Assembly: GCA_037043235.1 (NCBI GenBank)
Contig: JAWRVZ010000109.1
Coordinates: 1,711,001 to 1,775,000 of the forward strand
Origin: Rhodeus uyekii
Lineage: Eukaryota > Chordata > Actinopteri > Cypriniformes > Acheilognathidae
Length of the DNA stretch: 64,000 bases
Reading direction: 5' to 3'
Shown piece after piece: positions 1-13,003 of this stretch. The notes under the pieces are model-generated. The model was not told where the DNA came from. It made no database searches and worked only from the letters and a program-made list of their open reading frames with translations. Every line of letters starts with the position of its first letter. Position 1 is the stretch's first letter. The translations under genes were made by a program, and so were the position numbers.

Positions 1-687
1 AAACACCGTCTTCTCTTCGTCTACTGACCTAATGACTGAACATTATGGGATGTGTGCTAGCCAGACAGGATTTAAACTTTGTCGAGAAACGTACTAAGCT
101 CAATGTTCTCTGACAGCATTTGGTGTGGTTTTGCGGCTGTCAGAGCAGAAACTAAAGCTGCTGCTCTCCATATGTTTTTCTGTCGGCTCCAGACACGTCC
201 ATATGTAAATTACACAAGCTTATTTTGTCCATTAAATCGAAAGATTTGTGAAAAACATACATTTACCCACCCATAGAAATCAACCAATCAAATCAAGTGG
301 ACAAAAGAGACAGATTAAAACACCAGTTGTAAATGGGAATGTGTTTCCCTCGTCCACTTGTTATCCGATCGAACAAAACACAACTTAATACCAGGAGTGA
401 ACATTGCCAATCTGACCATTTATGAAAATGTGCTGTCCTGACTGGTCTACAATACACTACCAGCTGGTGGGACAGTGGTTTAAGTAGTAAACCTTGAATC
501 TCTGACAGAAAGCAGAGCAGAAATTTATATTTTCTGTGAAGGCTACTTTAAGTGAATTTCACAACACATGCGTGTGTATTGCGTGCAGATCAGATGTCAT
601 GCGCATGAGGGATTAAAATGAGCTCACGGGCTCCCGTTTTTTTCGCACATAGATCTGTTATCCGTTCACGGATGTAATTTATGTACA

Positions 688-1050
688 TGCAAACATCAGT
701 TTTGCGCTCATTTCTTTTTGCCATGGATTTGTTGCCATAGTCGACTTCCGTACACAACTCCCACGAGTCTTCCGTATTGTGTTTGCGTTCTCTATGTAAT
801 CTACGGTATCTCCTCCTCCTCCTCCTCCGTACATGCCGCCATTAAAATTAGAACTCATAATTAAAACACATTTTATTTTATATCACAGGAATCCTTATAT
901 ACTATAATTTTGTGTGTGTGTCTCTATAGCAATTAAAACATGTTTTTCCATTGTTATTAGCACAGATAAAGGAGTTTTTTAGAGGGCTGGAACGAATTTA
1001 AAAAAAAAATTCTTATGGGAATCTTTTTTTGAGATCTCAAGGCATCACTG
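688..1050 (+). mobile_element. Tigger-like (Tc1/mariner superfamily) MITE, 5'-truncated
   Basis: This matches the right-hand three quarters of the complete copy at 40708-41209. It shares the CCATGGATTTG and GACTTCCGTAC segments, a (TCC)n run, the TTTTATTTTATATCACAGG block, the GTGTGTGTCTCTATAGC block and the closing GATCTCAAGGCATCACTG. It ends in CTG followed by TA, as expected for a TA-targeting element. The left terminal inverted repeat is missing. There is no coding capacity. The superfamily call rests on the TIR style and TA target, seen in the intact relatives. Confidence 0.6.
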
Positions 1051-2458
1051 TACTATGATAAGTCCATAGTACTTACGTATTATGTATTACGTAGAATACG
1101 TTTTATATAATAATGTATACGTGCCATATTTCCCTATAAATGTGTCCCATTAAAATTGACTTGCTCCTCTGAACAAAATCTTCTACGTCTGTTGAATCTA
1201 AAGTTGTGTGTGCTTGTTTGGACAATAGCAGCGTAATGGAGGTCTGTGGGTGTGGTGTCGGCAGTAGGAGATGGCGCAGACCCCTGTAATGCGATGAAAG
1301 ACTGGTCCAACTGACAGCCCATAATTACCTCTCATTTACTGTCATTAACAGACAGAGAGAGGCTGCTCACACAGGGCAAGGGCTCGATTAATGATGCAGC
1401 CCCCATCATCTCTAAGACTCTCACTTTTACACCCTTCAGACATCTGGAAGAGTTGTAATGATGTATTACCGATTTATAAACCACGTAATTCTTTCTTACC
1501 TGTTCAGGACTGCTGGTGGACAGAGGCTTTATCCTACAGCTACTGGAAATTCATATATCATATCCTGGGGCAATGTTTTCCTTCTGATCCAGGGGGAGAA
1601 TGTGTGCATTTGAGGTGAGGTCAAGGTTTTGATGCCTTCCACCCTTCTTCATCTCACCTCTTCCTCCTCCTCCTCCTCCTTCTATCCATTGTTGGTTCTC
1701 TGTACTCTGCCTCTCCCTCTCAGAGGACGAATCTCAAAGTTGGTTCTATGATTAAATATTCAGAAGACAGGATGAATATTGTCTCAGTATGAGGTAAAAA
1801 CAGGAGGGGAAGTGTGAGCAGGACAGAGACCAAGAGTACGGCTAGAGAGAAATCCTTCTAAAAAAAAGCATGCAATGCCAACTTGGTAAAGCTGGTATTT
1901 GGATCCTTGCGACTGGTTTGTTTGCCAGCTTTAACCAGTTCCCAGTTTGACCTCAACCCCACCTGTCAGTCCAAATGATTAACCCTGCAGACCACCTATA
2001 AAACCCTGCAAAACCAAAACTTCTAGCTGTTTTTTTAACAATATTTTCCATTTGTTCCACATCGAGAGTCTTCTCGCTCTCATTTAAGCTGATCTTTATG
2101 CAGCACACTATTTGTCAGCGTTGATGATGAATCTGTTTATGTGTAGAATATACTGATTTCCCCCGAGTGGGATCTCTCCCTTTGTCTCGCGCTCCCTCCG
2201 TTCTTTTTCAAATATCCATCTATCAATCTATCACTGCCATAGATCACAGACTGAAGTATTCGGTCCTAAATGAACACTTTGATGGGTCCAGTTTATCATC
2301 CAATTTCTTCAATGGCATTCTGGTATCTCCAGAAATTTAGTTGTAATGCACTGTGGAATAAAACCTCTGCCTCCTACTATTTTTGTCCGTTGACAAAAGC
2401 CAGGAGCACACTGTATGATTTTGAAATCATAAAAGCTTTATGATGGCATAAAGCTTTC
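1051..2458. other. Gene-free, mostly unique sequence
   Basis: No coding region is supported. Around 1310-1410 the sequence is balanced in composition and carries homeodomain-type cores (ATAATTACC, GATTAATGATG), so it is a weak candidate for a conserved non-coding element. A short (TCC)n run lies near 1660-1683. The rest shows nothing I recognise. Confidence 0.4.
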
Positions 2459-2608
2459 CTGTGTGTCTAACAGTAGAGTAGTGCTTGCAACATCAAGGTC
2501 ATGGGTTCGATTCCCAGGGAAAGCAAGAACTGATTAGAATGTCAATGTGTTTCTTGAATGCAATGCAAGTCGCTTTGAATAAAAGCATCTGATAAATGCA
2601 TGAATGTG
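2459..2608 (+). mobile_element. tRNA-derived SINE, copy 1
   Basis: A pol III B box (GGTTCGATTCC) sits in a tRNA-like 5' part near 2503-2518. It is followed by a short body and the fish-type 3' tail CTTTGAATAAAAGCATC...GATAAATGCATGAATG. Six other copies or fragments of the same family lie in this window on both strands. The tail resembles L2-type LINE 3' ends used by many fish SINEs; that part is family knowledge. Confidence 0.75.
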
Positions 2609-2874
2609 AAATAAAAGACTTCATAAGAGCAGCTTTGCTCACTGATAGCTGATTAACTGCCTCAATCCGTCATATTTTTTGTTGAAGTTTTGACATTTTG
2701 GTAAATGTAAGCAGTTCTCAAAAGGTGAACTTTTAAAAAATATGTATAATGGACGGCACTAGGATGATCATTTAACCAACAGGATAAATGATGATGATTA
2801 TTTGAAAAAGAGAATTTGAGTGAAACATGTTGACAAAATATTCTTAAAAATGCTGGGCTGTTGTTGTTGTTTGA

Positions 2875-2957
2875 GTCAAAAATGCACAAACCCAAATGTT
2901 GGTTTAAATTTTGTAATTACGTTTTTAAACCAACATTTGGGTTTGTGCATTTTTGAC
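2875..2957. repeat. Perfect 34-bp inverted repeat (fold-back)
   Basis: The arms at 2875-2908 and 2924-2957 are exact reverse complements, separated by a 15-nt AT-rich loop. Each arm contains CACAAACCCAAATGTTGG or its complement. The left flank (ATGCTGGGCTGTTGTTG) matches a dispersed repeat also seen at 31456-31560. This is therefore probably a fold-back derivative of that element, not an RNA gene. Confidence 0.8.
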
Positions 2958-3383
2958 CCAAATATATTAGTCCAAAAGTATGTTTTATATGATATACAAT
3001 AAAAAGATTTACTAATACTGTTTATTTAACCGAAATTATTTAACATAACCCATAACGCATAGCCTGGACTAATCATGTTCTGATTACTTCCACTTTTGTT
3101 ATTATCTCGTCACAGCGAGGCTCTGTGACTAGACTCTTATTTTGAAAGAGACTCTTACCGGCACTGACTTTGAACATACATGCACTTCTCATTGTAACAT
3201 CACACATTATTAGTTTTGAACAGATGTTTGTGTCAGTGATTGTGTATTGTTTAGTGTTGTTCCTGTCCTCGTAATGCCATTTTCTTTATCAGTTTTAATT
3301 AGTTATACATTTTTTGTTGATTTAGGTATTGTTGTGTTAAGAAGTTACACAAGACCAGTGATCATGTTAATTGTTTCCATACA
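2958..3383. other. Gene-free AT-rich sequence
   Basis: No coding region, RNA gene or clear repeat was recognised in this stretch. Confidence 0.4.
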
Positions 3384-3735
3384 CAGTAATACCTTGAGAA
3401 TATCTCAAAGAATTTTTTCCCATAAGAAATAACAGAAAAAAAATTAATCTGTTCTGCCCATCTAAAAAACTCCATTATTAGTGCTAATAATGGAAAAAAC
3501 ATGTTTTAATTGCTATAGAGACACACACACACACAATATTTTAGAAAATAAGGATTCGTATGATATAAAATAAAATGTGGTTTTAATTATGAGTTCTTCC
3601 CTTCGAGACAGACGATACAGTAGCAGCTAATGACAGAGGAGGAGGAGGAGGAAGAGGAAGAAGAAGAGGAGGAGGAGGAGGAGGAGGGATAATGGAGATA
3701 ACACAATACAGAAGTGTAGTGTTTCTCCCGTGTTG
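3384..3735 (-). mobile_element. Tigger-like MITE, reversed and truncated
   Basis: It begins with the family terminus CAGTAATACCTTGAGA and then runs through the family body in reverse order: the CTATAGAGACACACAC block, TGATATAAAATAAAATG, and an expanded (GGA)n purine run at 3640-3690. It fades near the ATAACACAATAC segment, and the far terminus is absent. The base pair before CAG is not TA, so this end has mutated or moved. Confidence 0.6.
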
Positions 3736-3882
3736 TGTATTGGATAGACTCAGAAGCTCATATGTATTATTATTGAACACTCATAACTGGTGCTGCTCCC
3801 AGCTTAATACTGGTGAATCACTCGTTGCCCCCGGTAACCCCCGCTGTAAAACCAAGCTGCCTCTAGTGGAGATCATATGCAA

Positions 3883-6513
3883 CTAGATAGAGGAAGTTTA
3901 TGATATAAACTTCAGTTGGCTTGAGAAAGCCTATCGTGAAAGTTAAATTTATTTGTAAAAGCTTAAAAAGTTGTTTAAGTTTACAGATAGATAGATGGAA
4001 AGAATTAGATCTTGAGCATATATACACTTGTTAGTTATTGCTTTGCGTTGTTTCTAGGCAGTTACTAAGGTGTCGTTATGTTCTTTGATCATAATTTAAT
4101 CTTTAATCAATTGATGATCAATTTTGCTAGCAAGATTTAATGTTAATTATCTTGTTGATAGCAAGATTTAGTATGAATTCCGAAGTCATTAGCAACATTT
4201 AACATAAATAAGCATGTTGCTGGCAAGAATTCGCTGAATTAGCATATTGGTAGCAAGATTTATTGTTAATTAACAAGTTGCTATCAAGATTTAACATGAT
4301 CTAGCATGTCACTAGTGAGAATTTGCGTGATCTAGCATGTTGCTAGCAAGATTTAACATTAATTAACAAGACGCTATTGACATTTAGTGTGAACTAACAT
4401 GTCGCTAGTGAGATTTGTTAATTCGTAGGTCGCTTGTGAGATTTAACATGAGTTAACATGTCACTGACGAGAATGAATGTTATTTAACAAGTCACTAGTG
4501 AGATTTAATGTTTTAAAGAACACAAGAGTCAGTTGACGCAGAGACTGGAGGTTATTGATGATTCAGCTGAACAGTGAGTGGTCTGAAATATCAAAGAATA
4601 ATAATGAATATTAAATATAAATCTAAAATAAACAACATTTACATTGGTAATAAACATGAGTAAATTATTAATTGATTACAGAAGTGTTGCAATACTTGGT
4701 TAGTGCACAAATTGGCATCTAGGGAACATACATGGAGTTTTTTCATCAAGAGGGATCATCGGTGTTGTAACGAAATACCAAAAAATAAATAACAATGCTT
4801 TTTGATCCCCAAAGTGTTGGAAAATTGCAATTAGTTTATAAAAATGTTTACGGTTTAATTACATCCTTGGCTTTTAACGGTCAGTTTTCACTAATGTGAA
4901 TAATACTTTGTTTTATTTCTATTTTAAAGATGCAATTAAGCATTATTAATATAGTCTTGCCACTTTTAAAACAGACTGCAGTTACACTACATGTACATGG
5001 AGCCCTTTATACATTTATTTACTATATAAATGTGTGTATAGATAGATAGATATGTATGTGTATATATATGTATATATGTGTGTGTGTGTGTGTATAAAGC
5101 CTTTCTTCATGTGAAATAAAATAACTTAAATATTAGTATTTCTTAAATCATTCCTGCACAATTACAATGGGGATAGTAATGCTGTTTTTTCTAATCTCAA
5201 GCAGTTTTCAGATTGAATCGATCTGCCATGTCAGACTTCAGTTCAACACGGCAATTATAGCAGATAAAGGAATCAACGCAATGTAATATTTGTATAAAGC
5301 CTTCCTCCATGGGAAACAAAATAACTTAAATATTAGTATTTTTAAAATAATTCCTGATCATGTAATGCAGCAGAGTAATGCAGTTTTTTAACTCAAGCAG
5401 TTTACAGTTTGAAGCGATCTGCCATCGTTTTTGCATCCTTTTAAATACCTTATTTCATTTATTGTTTAAGTGTTCACAAAACATCGATCTATCAGCGAAT
5501 CTGCTCAGGAAGCGCGTTTGAACTCGAGAACAGGAGTCAGACTTTAGTTAAAAGCCGATAAAAGAATTAACACAATGTAACTATATACTCAAGAATTAGT
5601 TATAAATAACTTTGACTGTTAGACGCTGCATTTGAAGAGAGTCAGCGCGCGCGCTGCTCAGGGAAGCATTTTACATGTATCTGCCTTCCCCATGCAAACA
5701 CGAGCGAGAGTCAGAATTCGGCAATAAAGTACATAAATGAGCGCTATAAATAAACTTAGGCGATTAGACGGTTATGCTTTGGCGCGAGTCCAGGAGGACG
5801 CGCGTTTAAACTTCACTTACCTTCCCCATAGTAATGTACTCCGTTGCCGAGTAAAGACGAATGAGAGTCAGAATTTGGCCATATAAGTGCATAAATCTTC
5901 AAGGAAACACGCTGCAGCGGTTACTTGATAATCGGAAACAATTTCCGTTTGATCATAAACTCTCTCACATAAATCTATTTTAGGAGATTATGATCTCTCT
6001 CTCCAGCAGTAATGGCGTCTTTGAAAAGCTTTGAGGCTTTGAATTGCAGCGCTCTGATTCGTTCAAACTTCAGTGCTCTCACTGACAGGGGTGTAATTTT
6101 GTGATATTATGTATGTAAAATAGAGAGATTTAACTTACTAATTAAAGTAAAAAATCGATTGTAGACCTGCAAGTTTTTTTTCAGGATTTAAAAAAATAAA
6201 ATGCATGCCCATTGGAATGGACATGTTCACACATACTGTATTGAAATGTATTATATATCAGGTGTAATGTTGTGATGTTACCAACAGATGGAGTGGACGC
6301 TCTATCTAAAATTCAGTTTTCACTTCATTAGTGAAAGTCTATGGAGATTTTATGACTTTAATCTTCAGTTTTATCAAAAATCATAAGTCTGATCAGTCTG
6401 AAAAGGGATAGCAACTCAAGTCAGAACAGGTCTGAAGTCTGAGCAGAGTTTAGTGGTTGTAGCTTTAAAGCTCTAGGAGGAGATGCATTGAGAATTTTAG
6501 GTAAGAAGAATAA
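3883..6513 (+). repeat. Array unit 1 (2,631 bp)
   Basis: This is a full-length unit. It shares diagnostic variants with unit 6 (CCTATCGTGAAAG, GTTGATAGCAAG, ATTGCTTTGCG), whereas the inner units mostly carry CCTATCCTGAAAG and ATTGCCTTGCG. By eye I see only a handful of substitutions against unit 6. The left flank is unrelated unique sequence, so this is the array's left edge. Confidence 0.85.
4090..4515. repeat. Internal GCTAGCAAGATTTA minisatellite of unit 1
   Basis: About 10 imperfect copies of a 35-40 bp motif are present. The core alternates between TTGCTAGCAAGATTTA and GTCACTAGTGAGA, separated by TTAATTAACAAG or ATGATCTAGCATG. The same block recurs in the other units at 6725-7140, 10585-11010, 12660-12995, 16015-16170 (truncated) and 18785-19175. 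Confidence 0.75.
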
Positions 6514-7688
6514 CTAGATAGAGGAAGTTTATGATATAAACTTCAGTTGGCTTGAGAAAGCCTATCCTGAAAGTTAAATTTATTTGTAAAAGCTTAAAAA
6601 GTTGTTTAAGTTTACAGATAGATAGATGGAAAGAATTAGATCTTGAGCATATATACACTTGTTAGTTATTGCCTTGCGTTGTTTCTAGGCAGTTACTAAG
6701 GTGTCGTTATGTTCTTTGATCATAATTTAATCTTTAATCAATTGATGATCAATTTTGCTAGCAAGATTTAATGTTAATTATCTTGTTGCTAGCAAGATTT
6801 AGAATGAATTCCGAAGTCATTAGCAACATTTAACATAAATAAGCATGCTGCTGGCAAGAATTCGCTGAATTAGCATATTGGTAGCAAGATTTATTGTTAA
6901 TTAACAAGTTGCTATCAAGATTTAGCATGATCTAGCATGTCACTAGTGAGAATTTGCGTGATCTAGCATGTTGCTAGCAAGATTTAACGTTAATTAACAA
7001 GACGCTATTGACATTTAGTGTGAACTAACATGTCGCTAGTGAGATTTGTTAATTCGTAGGTCGCTTGTGAGATTTAACATGAGTTAACATGTCACTGACG
7101 AGAATGAATGTTATTTAACAAGTCACTAGTGAGATTTAATGTTTTAAAGAACACAAGAGTCAGTTGACGCAGAGACTGGAGGTTATTGATGATTCAGCTG
7201 AACAGTGAGTGGTCTGAAATATCAAAGAATAATAATGAATATTAAATATAAATCTAAAATAAACAACATTTACATTGGTAATAAACATGAGTAAATAATT
7301 AATTGATTACAGAAGTGTTGCAATACTTGGTTAGTGCACAAAATGGCATCTAGGGAACATACATGGAGTTTTTTCATCATGAGGGATCATCGGTGTTGTA
7401 ACGAAATACCAAAAAATAAATAACAATGCTTTTTGATCCCCAAAGTGTTGAAAATTGCAATTAGTTTATAAAAATGTTTACGGTTTAATTACATCCTTGG
7501 CTTTTAACGGTCAGTTTTCACTAATGTGAATAATACTTTGTTTTATTTCTATTTTAAAGATGTAATTAAGCATTATTAATATAGTCTTGCCACTTTCAAA
7601 ACAGACTGCAGTTACACTACATGTATATGGAGCCCTTTATACATTTATTTACTATATAAATGTGTGTATAGATAGATAGATAGATATG

Positions 7689-7767
<79 letters not shown>

Positions 7768-8763
7768 ATAAAGCCTTTCTTCATGTGAAATAAAATAACT
7801 TAAATATTAGTATTTCTTAAATCATTCCTGCACAATTACAATGGGGATAGTAATGCTGTTTTTTTCTAATCTCAAGCAGTTTTCAGATTGAATCGATCTG
7901 CCATGTCAGACTTCAGTTCAACACGGCAATTATAGCAGATAAAGGAATCAAGGCAATGTAATATTTACTCAGGCATAAGTTATAAATAAACTTAAGTGCT
8001 TTGACGCGAGTGCGCGAGGACGCGCGTTTGAAGTTCATTGAGAGTTGCCGTTCCCATAGTAATCTACTCAGCGGGCGAAAGCCTTTGCCGAGTAAACACG
8101 AATGAGAGTCAGAATTTGGCCATATAAGTACATAAATCTTCAAGGAAACACGCTGCAGCGGTTACTTGATAATCGGAAACAATTTCCGTTTGATCATAAA
8201 CTCTCTCACATAAATCTATTTTAGGAGATTATGATCTCTCTCTCCAGCAGTAATGGCGTCTTTGAAAAGCTTTGAGGCTTTGAATTGCAGCGCTCTGATT
8301 CGTTCAAACGTCAGTGCTCTCACTGACAGGGGTGTAATTTTGTGATATTATGTATGTAAAATAGAGAGATTTAACTTACTAATTAAAGTAAAAAATCGAT
8401 TGTAGACCTGCAAGTTTTTTTTCAGGATTTAAAAAAATAAAATGCATGCCCATTGGAATGGACATGTTCACACATACTGTATTGAAATGTATTATATATC
8501 AGGTGTAATGTTGTGATGTTACCAACAGATGGAGTGGACGCTCTATCTAAAATTCAGTTTTCACTTCATTAGTGAAAGTCTATGGAGATTTTATGACTTT
8601 AATCTTCAGTTTTATCAAAAATCATAAGTCTGATCAGTCTGAAAAGGGATAGCAACTCAAGTCAGAACAGGTCTGAAGTCTGAGCAGAGTTTAGTGGTTG
8701 TAGCTTTAAAGCTCTAGGAGGAGATGCTCTGAGAATTTTAGGTAAGAAGAATAATAATAATAA
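6514..8763 (+). repeat. Array unit 2 (2,250 bp, internally deleted)
   Basis: It lacks roughly 380-400 bp of the duplicated central part present in units 1 and 6; the join lies near 7950-7990. Unit 3 has the same deletion and near-identical sequence, so units 2 and 3 descend from one deleted copy. At the Tc1 site of unit 3, this unit keeps the uninterrupted GAGCATATATACACTTG. Confidence 0.85.
7695..7768. repeat. (TA)n-(TG)n microsatellite in unit 2
   Basis: About 52 bp of TA repeats are followed by about 22 bp of TG. The same site is much shorter in units 1 and 6 and differs in unit 3 (11562-11628) and unit 4 (14281-14356), so length is unstable between copies. Confidence 0.9.
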
Positions 8764-8903
8764 CTAGATAGAGGAAGTTTATGATATAAACTTCAGTTGG
8801 CTTGAGAAAGCCTATCCTGAAAGTTAAATTTATTTGTAAAAGCTTAAAAAGTTGTTTAAGTTTACAGATAGATAGATGGAAAGAATTAGATCTTGAGCAT
8901 ATA

Positions 8904-10518
8904 CAGTTTTATGCAAAGGTTTGGGCACCCCTAATAATTATCATAATTTCAGTTTATAATGTGCCGGGCTTTCAAAGCCACAACTTCATTTGGATATAAT
9001 TTATACCTTATGAAAACAGTAACATTTCAGTTCTGAAATGGCATTTATTGAATCAACAGAAACAATACAATTTGAGTCATAGCAAAAACAGACAGGTGCA
9101 AAAATGTGGGCACCCCAATGAAATTATCACATTAATATTTAGTAGAGCCCCCTTTTGCTGAAATAACAGCATGTAGTCGCTTCTTATAGCCACTGAGAAG
9201 TCCCTGGATTCTGGTTGCAGGTATTTTGGACCATTCTTCCTTGCAAAATGTCTCCAGTTCAGTCAGGTTTGATGGTTTCCGAGTGTGGACAACCTCCTTC
9301 AAATCATTACATAGATTTTCGATGATATTCAAGTCTGGACTGCGATGGCCATTCTAGAACATTGTATCTGTGTCTGACCATGAATTCCTTGGTAGATTTG
9401 GAGCAATGCTTTGGATCATTATCCTGCTGAAACAACCAACCCTGGCATAACTTCATCCTCTTGACTGATTCTTGAACACTGTTCTTAAGAATCTGCTGAT
9501 ACTGGATGGAATCCATTTGACCCTCAACTTTGACAAGGTTTCCAGTACCTGTGCTTGCCCCATAGCATGAAGGACCCACCACCACATTTTACAGTAGGGA
9601 GCAAGTTCTTCTCCTGGAACGCTGTGTTCTTTTTCCTCCATACAAAGCTCTTCTGGTTGTGACCAAACAGCTCTATCTCAGTTTCATCTGTCCACAGAAC
9701 TTGTCCAGATGAGCCTTTGCATACCTCAAATGACTCTGTTTGTTGGCAAGACGCGGAAAAGGCTTTTTCCGCATCACCCTTTCATTGAGCTGTTCCTTGT
9801 GCAAAGTACGCTGGACTGTGGAACGATGTACAATGACACCATCAGCAGCGAGATGTTCTTGGAGATCTTTGGAGGTGGTCTGTAAATTGTATTTGACCAT
9901 TCTAACCATACTTCGCCTTTGCCTTTCAGATATCTTTCTTGGCCTGCCACATCTTTCCTTCACATGGACTGTTCCTGTTGCCTTCCATTTTCTAACTATA
10001 TTTCTGACTGGAGACAGGGACCTTAAACCTTTGTGATAACTTTTAACATGCTTCTCCTAACTCACACTGATGAATTATCCTAGTTTTTAAGTCATTGGGG
10101 AGTTCTTTTGAGGTTCCCATGTTGCTACTTTCCAGTAGAGAATCGAAGAGAAGCACAACTGGCAATTAGCAAACTTAAATATCCTTTTTCATGATTGGTT
10201 GCACCTGTGTTTCCAGTCTAATGTTCATTGAGCCAATAACATCAATTTTGTGTTGCAAACAATCAGCATTAAGTGACTACAGGTATTCAAATCAACACAA
10301 TTGAAAGGGTGGCCAAACGTTTGCACCGCCTATTTGTCACATTGTATTTTATTTCATACAACTAAATACTGCTACACTAAGTATTTTGGTCTGAAAAACA
10401 TTGCTTTATCAAGCTTTCTCTAGAAAATGAATGGCATATCACTAGGATCTTTACTTAAAAAGATTGAGCAGATTACCATGCAGCCTCAGAAAGGTGCCTA
10501 AACTTTTGCATAAAACTG
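8904..10518 (-). mobile_element. Tc1-like DNA transposon, 1,615 bp, inactive
   Basis: The terminal inverted repeats are CAGTTTTATGCAAAGGTTTG at the left and CTAAACTTTTGCATAAAACTG at the right end read on the plus strand (near-perfect complements). The element is flanked by TA at 8902-8903 and 10519-10520. The corresponding empty site is visible in unit 2. Size and structure are those of a full-length Tc1-family element; its single gene is broken. Confidence 0.9.
9132..10120 (-). pseudogene. Tc1 transposase pseudogene
   Basis: Tc1 transposases are DD34E cut-and-paste enzymes of about 340 residues; this remnant spans about 330 codons. The likely start is the ATG at 10120 (protein start MGTSKELPNDLK). 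An in-frame stop follows after about 25 codons. The N-terminal DNA-binding part with GRPRKISERQRRS is readable at 9780-9963. The first catalytic Asp is in a WTDE motif reached only after a frameshift near 9695-9703. The second is in QQDNDPKH, near 9430. The third motif (PDLN...IEN) lies past another frameshift near 9334-9345. The C-terminus reads to GGSTKY. The catalytic codons survive but in different frames, so no functional enzyme can be made. Confidence 0.87.
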
Positions 10519-11555
10519 TATACACTTGTTAGTTATTGCCTTGCGTTGTTTCTAGGCAGTTACTAAGGTGTCGTTATGTTCTTTGATCATAATTTAATCT
10601 TTAATCAATTGATGATCAATTTTGCTAGCAAGATTTAATGTTAATTATCTTGTTGCTAGCAAGATTTAGAATGAATTCCGAAGTCATTAGCAACATTTAA
10701 CATAAATAAGCATGCTGCTGGCAAGAATTCGCTGAATTAGCATATTGGTAGCAAGATTTATTGTTAATTAACAAGTTGCTATCAAGATTTAGCATGATCT
10801 AGCATGTCACTAGTGAGAATTTGCGTGATCTAGCATGTTGCTAGCAAGATTTAACGTTAATTAACAAGACGCTATTGACATTTAGTGTGAACTAACATCT
10901 CGCTAGTGAGATTTGTTAATTCGTAGGTCGCTTGTGAGATTTAACATGAGTTAACATGTCACTGACGAGAATGAATGTTATTTAACAAGTCACTAGTGAG
11001 ATTTAATGTTTTAAAGAACACAAGAGTCAGTTGACGCAGAGACTGGAGGTTATTGATGATTCAGCTGAACAGTGAGTGGTCTGAAATATCAAAGAATAAT
11101 AATGAATATTAAATATAAATCTAAAATAAACAACATTTACATTGGTAATAAACATGAGTAAATAATTAATTGATTACAGAAGTGTTGCAATACTTGGTTA
11201 GTACACAAAATGGCATCTAGGGAACATACATGGAGTTTTTTCATCATGAGGGATCATCAGTGTTGTAACGAAATACCAAAAAATAAATAACAATGCTTTT
11301 TGATCCCCAAAGTGTTGAAAATTGCAATTAGTTTATAAAAATGTTTACGGTTTAATTACATCCTTGGCTTTTAACGGTCAGTTTTCACTAATGTGAATAA
11401 TACTTTGTTTTATTTCTATTTTAAAGATGTAATTAAGCATTATTAATATAGTCTTGCCACTTTCAAAACAGACTGCAGTTACACTACATGTATATGGAGC
11501 CCTTTATACATTTATTTACTATATAAATGTGTGTATAGATAGATAGATAGATATG

Positions 11556-11561
<6 letters not shown>

Positions 11562-11628
<67 letters not shown>
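11562..11628. repeat. (TA)n-(TG)n microsatellite in unit 3
   Basis: TA repeats are followed by a longer TG run than in unit 2. It is homologous to the microsatellite at 7695-7768. Confidence 0.85.
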
Positions 11629-11631
<3 letters not shown>

Positions 11632-13003
11632 AAGCCTTTCTTCATGTGAAATAAAATAACTTAAATATTAGTATTTCTTAAATCATTCCTGCACAATTAC
11701 AATGGGGATAGTAATGCTGTTTTTTTCTAATCTCAAGCAGTTTTCAGATTGAATCGATCTGCCATGTCAGACTTCAGTTCAACACGGCAATTATAGCAGA
11801 TAAAGGAATCAAGGCAATGTAATATTTACTCAGGCATAAGTTATAAATAAACTTAAGTGCTTTGACGCGAGTGCGCGAGGACGCGCGTTTGAAGTTCATT
11901 GAGAGTTGCCGTTCCCATAGTAATCTACTCAGCGGGCGAAAGCCTTTGCCGAGTAAACACGAATGAGAGTCAGAATTTGGCCATATAAGTACATAAATCT
12001 TCAAGGAAACACGCTGCAGCGGTTACTTGATAATCGGAAACAATTTCCGTTTGATCATAAACTCTCTCACATAAATCTATTTTAGGAGATTATGATCTCT
12101 CTCTCCAGCAGTAATGGCGTCTTTGAAAAGCTTTGAGGCTTTGAATTGCAGCGCTCTGATTCGTTCAAACGTCAGTGCTCTCACTGACAGGGGTGTAATT
12201 TTGTGATATTATGTATGTAAAATAGAGAGATTTAACTTACTAATTAAAGTAAAAAATCGATTGTAGACCTGCAAGTTTTTTTTTCAGGATTTAAAAAAAT
12301 AAAATGCATGCCCATTGGAATGGACATGTTCACACATACTGTATTGAAATGTATTATATATCAGGTGTAATGTTGTGATGTTACCAACAGATGGAGTGGA
12401 CGCTCTATCTAAAATTCAGTTTTCACTTCATTAGTGAAAGTCTATGGAGATTTTATGACTTTAATCTTCAGTTTTATCAAAAATCATAAGTCTGATCAGT
12501 CTGAAAAGGGATAGCAACTCAAGTCAGAACAGGTCTGAAGTCTGAGCAGAGTTTAGTGGTTTTAGCTTTAAAGCTCTAGGAGGAGATGCTCTGAGAATTT
12601 TAGGTAAGAATAATAAAGGCAGTTACTAAGGTGTCGTTATTTTCTTTGATCATAATTTAATCTTTAATCAATTGATGATCAATTTTGCTAGCAAGATTTA
12701 ATGTTAATTATCTTGTTGATAGCAAGATTTAGTATGAATTCCGAAGTCATTAGCAACATTTAACATAAATAAGCATGTTGCTGGCAAGAATTAGCTGAAT
12801 TAGCATATTGGTAGCAAGATTTATTGTTAATTAACAAGTTGCTATCAAGATTTAGCATGATCTAGCATGTCACTAGTGAGAATTTGCGTGATCTAGCATG
12901 TTGCTAGCAAGATTTAACGTTAATTAAGACGCTATTGACATTTAGTGTGAACTAACATGTCGCTAGTGAGATTTGTTAATTCGTAGGTCGCTTGTGAGAT
13001 TTA

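Larger units (their letters stand above)
8764..12616 (+). repeat. Array unit 3, interrupted by a Tc1 element
   Basis: After removing the Tc1 element and one TA, the unit is about 2,236 bp. It is nearly identical to unit 2, including the shared internal deletion. Its right end joins directly to the shortened unit 4 at AATAATAAAGGCAG. Confidence 0.85.

Noticed and set aside
7913..12004. Identical 76-codon minus-strand frames at 7913-8143 and 11774-12004 as a conserved small protein
   Set aside because: Identity follows from the recent duplication of array units 2 and 3; the other units break the frame.
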